From the NCBI GenBank assembly GCA_030613055.1, contig JAUWMR010000014.1:1-64000 (forward strand): a stretch of 64,000 bases of DNA. Reading direction: 5' to 3'. Below the pieces are notes generated by a model, which was not told the DNA's origin, searched no databases, and saw nothing but the letters and a program-made list of their open reading frames with translations. Position numbers and translations under genes: made by a program. Positions 7,707 through 16,302 of the stretch are shown in pieces (the stretch's first letter is position 1; each line of letters begins with the position of its first letter). Origin of the DNA: Desulfobacteraceae bacterium. Lineage in GTDB: Bacteria; Desulfobacterota; DSM-4660; Desulfatiglandales; Desulfatiglandaceae.

Positions 7707-8954
7707 TTGGTAGACAAAACCACAGACGACCAACGCTTGGTCCCGACCTCAGAACTTCTCAGCTTGTATGAACAGATGATAAGCGGTGTGAATCTGCATG
7801 ATGTTTTACAGCAAGGTGCAGAAGTTGTAGCCCGAACATTGAATGCGGAACGCGCAACCGTGTACCATGTCCTTAAGGACACTCAAGAATTGGAATCAGT
7901 GGCCGTAATCGGCAATGTCCTGCGAGCAATTCGTACGCCGATTTGTGGGAGTTCCTTGGTCGGATATTGTGCGCTTTCCAGAACCGCTTTTATCGTGCCG
8001 GATGCATACGGAGATCTGAGCATCATAGGTACGGATCTTCATTTTGACAAATCTTGGGACAAAATGAATCAGTTCCATACCCGTGATGTGATGTGCGTAC
8101 CCGCGATTTTCAACGATGAGCTCCTCGGAGTTGTCCAGACACTCAATAGCAAAAGCCACCCGTTTGGAGAAACATGCCTCGTAAAATTGAAGATCATTTC
8201 ACGGCTGATCTCGTATGCACTTTTCCACGCAAAGCTTTACGATGAGCTGGCCACTTTAAAATGCCTTAAGAAACAAAAGGCGCAATTCATGAGGATCATG
8301 GTACATGAACTCAAATCACCTGTAGCTGGCTCCAAGATGCTCTTGACGGGACTACTTTACACCAGCAAAGAAGACCCCAAGATCTCATCTGTACTAACAA
8401 AGATTTCAAAACGCATGGATGATTTGCTGGCAATGGTGGAAGACATTCTCCATCTTTCGCGAGTGCAAGAAGGCGAGCCGCTGGGAGAGATTGGTATTCT
8501 TGACCTGGTTCCGATAACGCGAAAGGAGTGTGAACCTTATGTTGAGCAAGCAAAAGCAAAGGGTCTCCTGCTGACGGTCGGGCTGCCCGAGATTACACTC
8601 CGCACCCGCTTTGATTTCCAGGGGTATAAATTGGTGTTGTCGAACCTGTTGTCGAACGCCGTCAAATATACGCCGGAAGGCAGTGTGGATGTTCGGTTAT
8701 TCCAAGAAGGAGATAAGGCCGTTTTGAGGGTTAAGGATACCGGTATTGGCATCCCGAAACAGGATATTCCCAAGATGTTCCAGGAGTTCTTTCGTGCATC
8801 AAATGTACGGGGTGGTAGCATCAAAGGTACGGGCGTTGGATTGGCCGGAGTCAAAGAGATTGTTACACGCTTTGGAGGTGAACTGGAGCTTGAAAGCAAA
8901 GAAGGCAAAGGTACTGAGTTCACGGTTCGCTTCCCGCTGAACGGAAGCCAGTGA
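7707..8954 (+). CDS. GAF-domain sensor histidine kinase
   Basis: A soluble 415-residue kinase. A GAF domain occupies about residues 25-165. The HisKA H-box (FMRIMVHELKSPVAG) has its phospho-acceptor His near 201. The catalytic domain shows N box NLLSNAVKYTPEG (about 312), G1 DTGIGIPK (about 343) and G2 GTGVGLAGVKE (about 373). It lacks membrane segments, so it senses a cytoplasmic signal. The start is TTG 7707, supported by GAGG 7 nt upstream. The only nearby receiver protein is convergent at 9141-9521 and is a plausible partner, though this is inference from proximity. Confidence 0.9.
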   Translation: MVDKTTDDQRLVPTSELLSLYEQMISGVNLHDVLQQGAEVVARTLNAERATVYHVLKDTQELESVAVIGNVLRAIRTPICGSSLVGYCALSRTAFIVPDAYGDLSIIGTDLHFDKSWDKMNQFHTRDVMCVPAIFNDELLGVVQTLNSKSHPFGETCLVKLKIISRLISYALFHAKLYDELATLKCLKKQKAQFMRIMVHELKSPVAGSKMLLTGLLYTSKEDPKISSVLTKISKRMDDLLAMVEDILHLSRVQEGEPLGEIGILDLVPITRKECEPYVEQAKAKGLLLTVGLPEITLRTRFDFQGYKLVLSNLLSNAVKYTPEGSVDVRLFQEGDKAVLRVKDTGIGIPKQDIPKMFQEFFRASNVRGGSIKGTGVGLAGVKEIVTRFGGELELESKEGKGTEFTVRFPLNGSQ

Positions 8955-9140
8955 ATTTCCACATTACCATTACACCTGGAAGCAAGTTCCCGGTTTATAC
9001 GGCGGGAATAATCGCGCTTACAACAATTCGCAATTTGGGGAGAATAGCAGGCACGGGGATCGTGTCTCCACCGTACACTGTTTGTCCAACAAACGTGCTA
9101 AGGCGGAGTGAAACTTATACTGTGAGGTGCTAATTTCTCT

Positions 9141-9521
9141 TCAACGGGAATCCGACAGGGCACGTTTGAGGCAACTGATTAGAGCATCAGGATCAACAGG
9201 TTTCTGGAATGTTCCATCAAGGCCAATTTCAGTTGGTCCGATTTGTCCGGTTAACCCCTCAGCCATTGAACTTAACAGATAGACGGGAGCCGAACCGCGA
9301 GTCTTAAGGGTCTTGGCCAAATTCAAACCAGCATCCATAGTCTCCATCATCATGTCGACTAAAACAAGGTCCGGATTTGATTCCTCATACTTCTTGAGGC
9401 CCTCTTCCGCGCTTCCGGCTTCAACTACAACATAATCATTCGCCTCCAAAATCATGCGGAGTCCATCCAGAACGTCCTGCTCATCATCGACGGATAGTAC
9501 TACATACTTCCCATTCTGCAT
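9141..9521 (-). CDS. Single-domain response regulator (receiver only)
   Basis: A 126-residue CheY-like receiver without output domain. SVDDEQD near residues 9-15 supplies the acidic pocket, LVLVDMMME the phospho-acceptor Asp near 56, and FQKPVDP the conserved Lys near 107. An AGGGAGG sequence precedes ATG 9521. It sits convergent to the GAF kinase and downstream of the truncated hypA. It probably relays phosphate to another protein or acts by protein contact. The hyp operon ends raggedly just upstream, which hints at a rearrangement junction. Confidence 0.9.
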   Translation of the reverse strand: MQNGKYVVLSVDDEQDVLDGLRMILEANDYVVVEAGSAEEGLKKYEESNPDLVLVDMMMETMDAGLNLAKTLKTRGSAPVYLLSSMAEGLTGQIGPTEIGLDGTFQKPVDPDALISCLKRALSDSR

Positions 9522-9712
9522 GTCGTATTTCCTCCCTTGAAATATATTCTTGTTGCATTTTTCCTACGCTCACGCTCCGGGATCTGTTCGCGAAGCACCA
9601 AGTACAGCTGCGTAATCTCTCGGGATGTGATGTGGTGCGTATGCAGTATTAACCGTAACGTTACAGGTGATAAGAACTTGCTTTTTCAGGAGGAACTATA
9701 CCGAAATGCCAC

Positions 9713-9844
9713 TTAGGCGTCAAGGACAATACCGGACATTTGGCCGATGTTAAGCCTGACTGACTTCAAAACACTCGCGTTGTGCTTGATCATCTCTTCC
9801 GAGATAATATCAATCAAACTCTGTGCTATGGACATTTCATGCAT
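9713..9844 (-). pseudogene. hypA: Truncated hydrogenase nickel-insertion protein HypA
   Basis: ATG 9844 overlaps the hypE stop by one base (TGATG on the minus strand), a classic coupled start. The 43 residues begin MHEMSIAQSLIDIISEE and reach LNIGQMSGIV, the N-terminal half of HypA including the nickel-binding MHE. Translation stops at TAA 9713 just before the P-x-A-L-x-F block. The zinc domain with its two CxxC pairs is not found in any frame down to the response regulator. Full HypA is about 113 residues, so this copy should be non-functional or a Ni-only stub. Confidence 0.8.
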
Positions 9845-10854
9845 CAGCAAATCCTTGGGAGCTGTTCGCCGGTCAGCATATCTACTATCCTGGTTCCTCC
9901 AATGCGGGTTTGCATAAATACTTTACGCGGATGCTCTGATATTACTTCTCCAATGATACACGCATCTTTACCGAACTCATCGTCCTTTACTGCCGCAAGC
10001 ACATCTCCTGCACGATCCGGATCGACAAAAGCGAGAAGTTTTCCTTCGTTGGCAATATAAAGGGGATCAAAACCTAGAAGTTCACAGATCCCTGCCACCT
10101 CATCTTTAACAGGTATTTTTTCTTCGTAGATTCTTATCCCTGCATTTGATTTGTTAGCAATTTCATTCAAGGCAGTCCCGACACCACCACGGGTCGGGTC
10201 CCGAAGTACATGGATTTCATTGCACACACAGAGCATCCCATTAACCATATGATTTAAGGGTGCTGAATCGCTTATTACAGATGAGTCAAAAGTCATTCCC
10301 TCTCTCTGGGTCAAGACTGTAATTCCGTGATCTCCGATACTTCCACTCAGAATAATTTTATCCCCGGGCCGCGCCTTATGGCTGGCAATATCAACGGATT
10401 CAGGTATCAGTCCAATCCCTGACGTATTAATAAAGATCTTGTCTGCAACGCCTGTTGGGACAACCTTAGTGTCTCCTGTTACCACTTTTACACAAGCCTT
10501 TTCTGCCGCAATACTCATACTTTTTAATATTTCTTCCAGATCATCCAGGGAAAAACCCTCTTCAATAACTAACCCAACGCTAAGATAAAGAGGGGTTGCA
10601 CCGCACATGGCAATATCGTTTACTGTCCCATTTATTGCAAGATCACCTATATTTCCCCCCGGAAAAAAGATAGGATCCACCACATAGGTATCAGTGGAAA
10701 AAGCAAGTCTCTTTCCTTCAACATCAAATATCGCACCATCATTTAGCTGCGAAAGAATGGGGTTATCAAATATGGGGAGCATGATATCAGTAATAAGACT
10801 GTGTGATATTTTTCCCCCGCTTCCATGATCAAGAAGTATCTTGTTTGTCTTCAA
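9844..10854 (-). CDS. hypE: Hydrogenase maturation protein HypE (carbamoyl-to-cyano)
   Basis: 336 residues with PurM-like architecture. The start has LDHGSGGK, the ATP-binding middle has VVTGDTKVVP, and the C-terminus is PRIC, whose terminal Cys accepts carbamoyl from HypF and is dehydrated to thiocyanate for the Fe(CN)2CO centre. The family length is about 335, so it is complete. It follows hypD on the minus strand and is coupled to the hypA remnant. Confidence 0.95.
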   Translation of the reverse strand: MKTNKILLDHGSGGKISHSLITDIMLPIFDNPILSQLNDGAIFDVEGKRLAFSTDTYVVDPIFFPGGNIGDLAINGTVNDIAMCGATPLYLSVGLVIEEGFSLDDLEEILKSMSIAAEKACVKVVTGDTKVVPTGVADKIFINTSGIGLIPESVDIASHKARPGDKIILSGSIGDHGITVLTQREGMTFDSSVISDSAPLNHMVNGMLCVCNEIHVLRDPTRGGVGTALNEIANKSNAGIRIYEEKIPVKDEVAGICELLGFDPLYIANEGKLLAFVDPDRAGDVLAAVKDDEFGKDACIIGEVISEHPRKVFMQTRIGGTRIVDMLTGEQLPRIC

Positions 10855-10914
10855 TGAATTTATCCTTATATCCTGTTTTTTTTATAATAGGGGAAGACCG
10901 TCGTCGGTTAACGG

Positions 10915-12003
10915 TTATGAATGGTATCTGTAATATGCAGCGCATGTTCCTTCACTCGATACCATGCACGGTCCAACCGGATCCATGGGCGTGCAAATCT
11001 TTTTATAAAGGATGCATTCTGGAGGGATTTTCATTCCGGTAAGGATCTCTCCACAGGCACAGCCTTTTGGGTCTTTCGAATAAGGAACTAAGATATCGAA
11101 TTCCCTTTGAGCATCAAAGGCTGCATAACCCTTTCTGATCTTCAATCCGCTTTTTGGTATTGTTCCCATGCCACGCCAGTTAATATCAACAGTTTCAAAC
11201 ACATCATGCATGATTTTCTGGGCCTTTTTATTTCCGTCAAATGTAACGGCCCTTATATATGCATTTTCAAGCCTTGGATGACCTGATTCTATCTGCTCTA
11301 TCAGAAGGGATACTGCCTGCAGTATATCTATTGGTTCAAACCCCGCAACTGCTCCAGGTATTTTATACTTTTCAAAAAGAGGAGTGTATGCCTTTGTGCC
11401 AATAATCACAGAAACGTGGCCGGGGAGTATAAAACCGTCTATCCTCACATTGTCGGTTTCCAAGAGGGCCTCAAGAGCCGGAGGAACCAATTTATGGGCG
11501 GAAAAGACAAAAAAATTGTCAAGGCCCATCTCATTTGCAGAAATTATGGAGGCTGCTATTGTAGGCGCAGTTGTCTCAAAGCCCACGCCCAAAAAGACGA
11601 TTCTTTTGCCAGGATTCCTCCTTGCAATGTCAAGGGCGTCAAAAGTGGAATAAACCACACGGATATCCCCGCCATATCCCTTTTCTTTTTGAAGGGTCGA
11701 TTGTGTTCCCGGAACTCTCAGAATGTCCCCAAAAGTTGCGATTATTACATCATCGACTCTGGATAGCTCGATAAATGCATCGATTTCATTCTGGGCCGTA
11801 ACACATACGGGACAGCCTGGACCGGAAAGGAGAGAGATTGTGTTTGGCAGGAGTGCCCGGATACCACTTCTAAAGATGGACATTGTATGTGTCCCGCAGA
11901 CTTCCATGATGCGAATCTTGCTTTTACTGATGTTTTGTATCCTGTCAATAATCTTCCTGGAAGTATCCGGATCCCTGTATTCTTCAATATGTTTTATGGT
12001 CAT
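10915..12003 (-). CDS. hypD: Hydrogenase maturation protein HypD
   Basis: 362 residues. HypD is the [4Fe-4S] scaffold on which the Fe(CN)2CO unit is assembled together with HypC and HypE. Visible signatures are MEVCGTHTMSIFRSG near residue 33, GPGCPVCVT near 61, FLGVGFETTAPT near 136 and GCACGEILTG near 326, all containing the cysteines expected for iron and cluster binding. It starts at ATG 12003 after a 156-bp gap from hypF and is followed by hypE after 60 bp. Confidence 0.95.
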   Translation of the reverse strand: MTIKHIEEYRDPDTSRKIIDRIQNISKSKIRIMEVCGTHTMSIFRSGIRALLPNTISLLSGPGCPVCVTAQNEIDAFIELSRVDDVIIATFGDILRVPGTQSTLQKEKGYGGDIRVVYSTFDALDIARRNPGKRIVFLGVGFETTAPTIAASIISANEMGLDNFFVFSAHKLVPPALEALLETDNVRIDGFILPGHVSVIIGTKAYTPLFEKYKIPGAVAGFEPIDILQAVSLLIEQIESGHPRLENAYIRAVTFDGNKKAQKIMHDVFETVDINWRGMGTIPKSGLKIRKGYAAFDAQREFDILVPYSKDPKGCACGEILTGMKIPPECILYKKICTPMDPVGPCMVSSEGTCAAYYRYHS

Positions 12004-12084
12004 AATACCTTATTTCGATAGTTAAATTACGTCATTTTGTCGAGTCGTCTTTTAATTTTCATGCAACTACCCAGGTATAATAAA

Positions 12085-12124
12085 TGTTGTCGTTAACCAA
12101 CGGATTTCAGGTCCGTGGACAACA
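12085..12124. other. Inverted repeat between hypF and hypD
   Basis: Outer arms TGTTGTC (12085-12091) and GACAACA (12118-12124) enclose inner arms ACGGA (12100-12104) and TCCGT (12112-12116). There is no U-tract on the minus strand, so it may be a processing or stability hairpin within the hyp transcript, or a decayed repeat. Confidence 0.35.
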
Positions 12125-12159
12125 GACATAAAAGTAAACAGTTATTCAACATCAGTTAT

Positions 12160-14439
12160 TTATTCCGCTGCAATTGCAGCCGCAACCACAGCCTGCCCGA
12201 GAGAGATTCCCCCATCATTGGCAGGGACACGTTTGTGGGATATTACCTGAAACGATTTTGCCTCAAGGGCCTGTATCAAGCCGGCCAAAAGAATGGAGTT
12301 TTGAAAGACGCCTCCGCTTAATACAACGCGATCCAGCCCTCTTTCTTTTCTTATGATCTCACACAGACTGGAAAATAGATGTATAAGCGTCATATGAAAT
12401 TTGCTGCTTATCTCAGACGGGTGGACACCACGTTTCATATCTTTTACTATACCGTATACAATGGGTTGCAGCAGGACTCTGTGCATATCTTTCGATACCC
12501 ATTCATAGTCATAGATACCTTTTGTCTTTTCCCCTGCCAGCATTTCAAGTTCCATGGCAGCCTGGCCTTCAAAAAACACGTGATTTCTGATCCCAATAAT
12601 CGCTGCAATTCCATCAAAGAAACGACCAAGGCTTGATGTGTAAGGGGAATTCACCTTTTTTGAAATCATTTCAATAATAGTTTTTATCTTATTCTTTGCG
12701 ATTTCTTTGAGTACAGGAAGATCAAGGCCCCACAGATTTTCGCCAAAGGCATCATAAAGGTAGCTTATAGCCATTCGCCAGGGTTCCTTTATTGCTGTCT
12801 CACTCCCAGGCATTGGAATGTATGATAGATGTGCCACCCTTGTAAACTGTTTCGCTTCAGAAATAAGTATCTCTCCACCCCAGATATTACCATCAGTCCC
12901 GTATCCGGCACCATCAAAGGAAAGCCCGATTACCGGACCATCCAGCATATTTTCTGCCATGCAACTAACTATATGCGCGTGATGATGCTGAATCTGGATC
13001 TTTTCCACACCCTGCTGCTCTTGCGCATATACGGTGCTTAGATAATCGGGATGAAGGTCATATGCAATAATTCCGGGATCAATGTCAAGCATCCGCTTCA
13101 GGTGATTGATAGTCAACTGGAAGAAATCATACGTTGCAAGGTTCTCAAGATCCCCTATGTGCTGGCTTAAAAAGGCTTGATTTCCCTTTGTAAGACAGAC
13201 AGTGCTTTTTAGCCCGCCACCGCAGGCAAGTATCTGCGGAACCCTGTTATATAAAAACACCGGGAACGGGACGTACCCCCTTGATCTGCGCATGATCCTC
13301 GTAGCACCGGCTGTCCTTTTTACGATGGAATCATCACTTCTAAGATAGATTTCTCTGTTGTGAATCAAAAAATAATCAGCAATCGCTGAGAGCCTCTCAA
13401 AAGCATCGTCATTGTCAATGGAAATAGGCTCTTCACTTATGTTTCCGCTCGTCATAACAAGCGCTAAAAAGCCATAACTCAAAAGAATATAATGAAGAGG
13501 AGTATAGGGAAGCATTGTGCCAAAATAGTTATTTCGCGGTGAGACTTCGTTTGACAGGATATTAGGTTCCCTTTTTTTTAGGATAACAATGGGGCGCTGG
13601 GATGACATGAGGAGCGTTTCTTCCTCGGGCTCGACCCATGCATATTTGCGGATCCGATTCACATCGTATGACATAATTGCAAAAGGCTTTTCCTCACGAA
13701 GTTTACGTTTCCTGAGCCGGCAGACCGCTTTATGGTTTTCGGCGTCAACAGCAAGATGAAATCCTCCCAAGCCCTTAATTGCTACGATATTTCCTTCTCT
13801 TAAAAGCTCCACAGTTCTCTTAATGGGGTTTTGATCCGGGATTCGTTTCCCTGAGTTGTCACAAAGCTCAAGGTGCGGGCCGCAATCAGGGCAAGCGTTT
13901 GGCTGAGCGTGAAAGCGCCGGTCATAGGGGTTATCATATTCTGCCTGGCAGTCCGGACACATGGTGAACTGTTTCATAGAGGTGTTAGGGCGGTCGTAAG
14001 GAATATCGTCAATGATGGTGTAGCGGGGCCCGCAGTTGGTGCAATTTATGAACGGATATTGATAGCGACGGTCTCCGGGATCAAGTAGTTCACTAAGGCA
14101 GTCTGGGCAAATGGACACGTCGGGTGAAATAAGAGTGGATTTGCTGGCATAATTCCTGCTTTTCGCAATGGTAAAATCGCTGAAATGCACTAAAGGTTCT
14201 GAATGGATCAAAATCTCGGTGATGTGTGCAAGTGGAGGGCTTTCTTTTGTAAGGTTATTGCAAAAGGATTCAATTTTTTTCTGGATACCTTCTATTCGTA
14301 TGGATACTCCGGAGGATGTATTGGCAATTTTCCCGTTTATTCCGTATCGGTTTGCAAGCCGTAAAACAAAGGGCCGAAACCCCACGCCCTGGACAATGCC
14401 ATTGATGTCAAGCTGCCTTGAAACGTTATTTTCTGCCAT
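12160..14439 (-). CDS. hypF: Carbamoyltransferase HypF
   Basis: About 759 residues from ATG 14439 (MAENNVSRQLDINGIVQGVG). It makes thiocarbamoyl on HypE from carbamoyl phosphate. Domains in order: acylphosphatase (GIVQGVGFRPFV, about 13-24), two zinc fingers (CPDCLSELLD, CTNCGPRYT, CPDCQAEYDNPY, CPDCGP; about 105-185), YrdC-like (about 200-370, with GLGGFHLAVDA), and the Kae1-like carbamoyl transfer domain with IQHHHAHIVSCMAEN and LSGGVFQNS. In-frame codons upstream to 14523 overlap hypC and add a non-family extension, so the later start is chosen. Confidence 0.93.
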   Translation of the reverse strand: MAENNVSRQLDINGIVQGVGFRPFVLRLANRYGINGKIANTSSGVSIRIEGIQKKIESFCNNLTKESPPLAHITEILIHSEPLVHFSDFTIAKSRNYASKSTLISPDVSICPDCLSELLDPGDRRYQYPFINCTNCGPRYTIIDDIPYDRPNTSMKQFTMCPDCQAEYDNPYDRRFHAQPNACPDCGPHLELCDNSGKRIPDQNPIKRTVELLREGNIVAIKGLGGFHLAVDAENHKAVCRLRKRKLREEKPFAIMSYDVNRIRKYAWVEPEEETLLMSSQRPIVILKKREPNILSNEVSPRNNYFGTMLPYTPLHYILLSYGFLALVMTSGNISEEPISIDNDDAFERLSAIADYFLIHNREIYLRSDDSIVKRTAGATRIMRRSRGYVPFPVFLYNRVPQILACGGGLKSTVCLTKGNQAFLSQHIGDLENLATYDFFQLTINHLKRMLDIDPGIIAYDLHPDYLSTVYAQEQQGVEKIQIQHHHAHIVSCMAENMLDGPVIGLSFDGAGYGTDGNIWGGEILISEAKQFTRVAHLSYIPMPGSETAIKEPWRMAISYLYDAFGENLWGLDLPVLKEIAKNKIKTIIEMISKKVNSPYTSSLGRFFDGIAAIIGIRNHVFFEGQAAMELEMLAGEKTKGIYDYEWVSKDMHRVLLQPIVYGIVKDMKRGVHPSEISSKFHMTLIHLFSSLCEIIRKERGLDRVVLSGGVFQNSILLAGLIQALEAKSFQVISHKRVPANDGGISLGQAVVAAAIAAE

Positions 14440-14488
14440 GACACTTCTTTGTAAAGCCTGTCTCTTCAATAAAATTTGAACAAGCTGA

Positions 14489-14719
14489 TCAATCTCTTCC
14501 TTCCACTCGGGAAACCGCCTCACGCAAAATCTTCAAAGCTTCATTTGCAGCCGACTCGTCAATTTTATGCAGGGCGAAACCCGCGTGAACAATTACATAG
14601 TCTCCGACTATTGCATCTTCAAGCAGGAGCAGGCTGACCTTTCTCCTGGCACCGGCGACATCTATCGTGCCCATATTATTTTCAATTTTTACAATTTTTG
14701 AAGGGATCGCAAGGCACAT
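14489..14719 (-). CDS. hypC: Hydrogenase assembly chaperone HypC
   Basis: 76 residues beginning MCLAIPSKIV. The Cys that becomes N-terminal after Met removal is essential for binding HypD and the large-subunit precursor, so ATG 14719 is the right start although a TTG lies two codons upstream. AGGAG stands about 9 nt before it. It begins 2 nt after the protease gene stops and its tail precedes hypF. A single HypC is visible for this operon. Confidence 0.94.
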   Translation of the reverse strand: MCLAIPSKIVKIENNMGTIDVAGARRKVSLLLLEDAIVGDYVIVHAGFALHKIDESAANEALKILREAVSRVEGRD

Positions 14720-14721
14720 TT

Positions 14722-15228
14722 TCAATTGCTCCTTTTATGATATGATGCCCCCAAATGATCTATCTCTGCCAGGACCATGTCTATCATCGGATCAACACTT
14801 TTCTGGATTGTCGGGGTCAGTTCAACACTGAGCGTTTCAATATCCATAGGCTCCACTCCAAGGATAACGGTCTCGGGAACCTTATCAAGCGCCTGGCAAA
14901 GTGTCAGGGCTTCAAGGAAATCCACCTGATGAAGTGAATTTTTTGCCCGTATGCGCGCCGGAATCATGTCTCCTTCAAGTCTATACAGGTCGCCGGGCGC
15001 TCCCTTATTCCTGATGGCATCTATAACAATAAGATAATCCGATTCAGAGATTATTCCAAGGAGAGTCAGCCCCAATACCCCACCATCAACGACCGATACG
15101 TTTTCGGAAAACTCATAGATCTCTTTCAACTTTTCAATAACACGTACACCGAATCCTTCGTCACCAAAAAGAACTGACCCAACTCCTAATATCATAATGT
15201 GCTGTGACTGCATGTGCTGTGACTGCAT
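14722..15228 (-). CDS. Hydrogenase maturation endopeptidase (HyaD/HycI type)
   Basis: Removes the C-terminal peptide of the large subunit after nickel insertion. The core begins ILGVGSVLFGDEGFGVRVIE, with the nickel-sensing Glu in GDEG; VVDGG supplies the Asp and NSLHQVDF the His ligand. The N-terminus is odd: a 15-bp tandem repeat adds MQSQH twice before the family core, and each unit contains its own ATG (15228, 15213), with another ATG at 15195. The true start is therefore uncertain. It precedes hypC and probably acts on the HynA-type subunit, whose ACGVHV end is a normal cleavage site. Confidence 0.9.
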   Translation of the reverse strand: MQSQHMQSQHIMILGVGSVLFGDEGFGVRVIEKLKEIYEFSENVSVVDGGVLGLTLLGIISESDYLIVIDAIRNKGAPGDLYRLEGDMIPARIRAKNSLHQVDFLEALTLCQALDKVPETVILGVEPMDIETLSVELTPTIQKSVDPMIDMVLAEIDHLGASYHKRSN

Positions 15229-15238
15229 GTGCTGTGTC
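15197..15238. repeat. 15-bp tandem repeat at maturation protease start
   Basis: The unit ATGTGCTGTGACTGC occurs at 15197-15211 and 15212-15226, with a partial third copy at 15227-15238. On the minus strand each full unit encodes five residues (MQSQH) and carries a potential start codon. Copy-number change would keep frame and alter only the N-terminus or the distance to upstream signals. Confidence 0.8.
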
Positions 15239-15392
15239 TATCCTTAATAAAGAATCCACGCCCATCGAAGATCCCGCTATGCGGGGAAGGACATGGTTTT
15301 AAAATTGAAATAAATCCGGATCTTAAAAATTTGAGGGCAATTCAATACAGGGAAAAATATCCTGTGCAATAGCCTGCCTTACTGCATAACGA

Positions 15393-16199
15393 CTATCGGA
15401 CCTTGGAGAATGGTATCATGCCTTTCTTCTCCATGAGCTTCCTGCCCTCTTTTGACAGGGCGTGGTTAATGAGCTTCTTCACCGGGCCTGTCGGTTTTCC
15501 TTTGGTTACGAAGGAATATACTTGATAATACGGATAATTCGGGTCCGCCGGCGTAAGCCCGTCAACCATAAGCGTCTTTATCCCCTTTTCCCAGGCAGCT
15601 CCCTGCGCAATAAAGGAAATCGACCACGGAAAACGTTTTACGGCCTCTATAACCAGAGTTGACTCATAACTTGTCAGATCAAATATCAATTCTTTTCTGA
15701 GCATGGCCGTGCGTTTGAAGTTTCTGTATGCCGCCGTGTTTTTCCCGGGCAAAATGACAATGATGCGTTTGTCCGAGCCTCCCAACTCCTGCCAGTTAGC
15801 AATCTTGCCGCTGAAAATGCCCTGGAGCTGCTCTTCGCTAATACTTTTTATCGGGTTTGCAGAACCTGTTATGATGGCTAACGGGTCTTTGGAAAATGGC
15901 GTAGCCACATAACCATACTCTTTATAGCGATAGTAAAGCTCCTCGGCGGTGGCAGCTACATCACTGTATCCATTCATGAGCAGATTAAGCGCCGAACCTG
16001 ACGAGCAGACATGGGGCCTAACCATAATACGGGTTTTCTTCGTAAATTCACTTAGTCTTTCATCTTCAAATGCTTTGTATATCTGACTTGAACATGCATA
16101 TCTTATTTCTTCTCCCGCAAAGAGAGCTTCCCCGGGGGTGATGATGGAAACGGCCAAAATCATCACGCACACCATAATAATTGAGTACACTTTCTTCAT
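15393..16199 (-). CDS. PstS-like periplasmic substrate-binding protein
   Basis: 268 residues with a cleavable signal peptide (KKVYSIIMVCVMILAVSII, cleavage about residue 28). The mature part resembles the PBP type 2 'phosphate ABC transporter substrate-binding' group: CSSGSALNLLMNGYSDVAAT, PLAIITGSANP and GIFSGKIANWQELGGSD. There are no permease or ATPase genes beside it. It lies between the hydrogenase large subunit and its maturation protease in the same orientation, so it is probably part of the hydrogenase operon. The ligand may be phosphate, another oxyanion or a metal complex; sequence alone cannot say. Confidence 0.8.
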   Translation of the reverse strand: MKKVYSIIMVCVMILAVSIITPGEALFAGEEIRYACSSQIYKAFEDERLSEFTKKTRIMVRPHVCSSGSALNLLMNGYSDVAATAEELYYRYKEYGYVATPFSKDPLAIITGSANPIKSISEEQLQGIFSGKIANWQELGGSDKRIIVILPGKNTAAYRNFKRTAMLRKELIFDLTSYESTLVIEAVKRFPWSISFIAQGAAWEKGIKTLMVDGLTPADPNYPYYQVYSFVTKGKPTGPVKKLINHALSKEGRKLMEKKGMIPFSKVR

Positions 16200-16302
16200 T
16201 ATACTCCTCCTCTCATAGCTTCTCAGCCATATGATGAAATACCTGTTTTATCGCAACAGACCTATAACTGTCGCGAATTCTTCCTTTCTGAGGACTTCCC
16301 TG

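Noticed and set aside
8951-9133. 60-codon frame starting at the sensor kinase stop
   Set aside because: GTG start overlapping the kinase end without a clear Shine-Dalgarno; sequence not protein-family-like.
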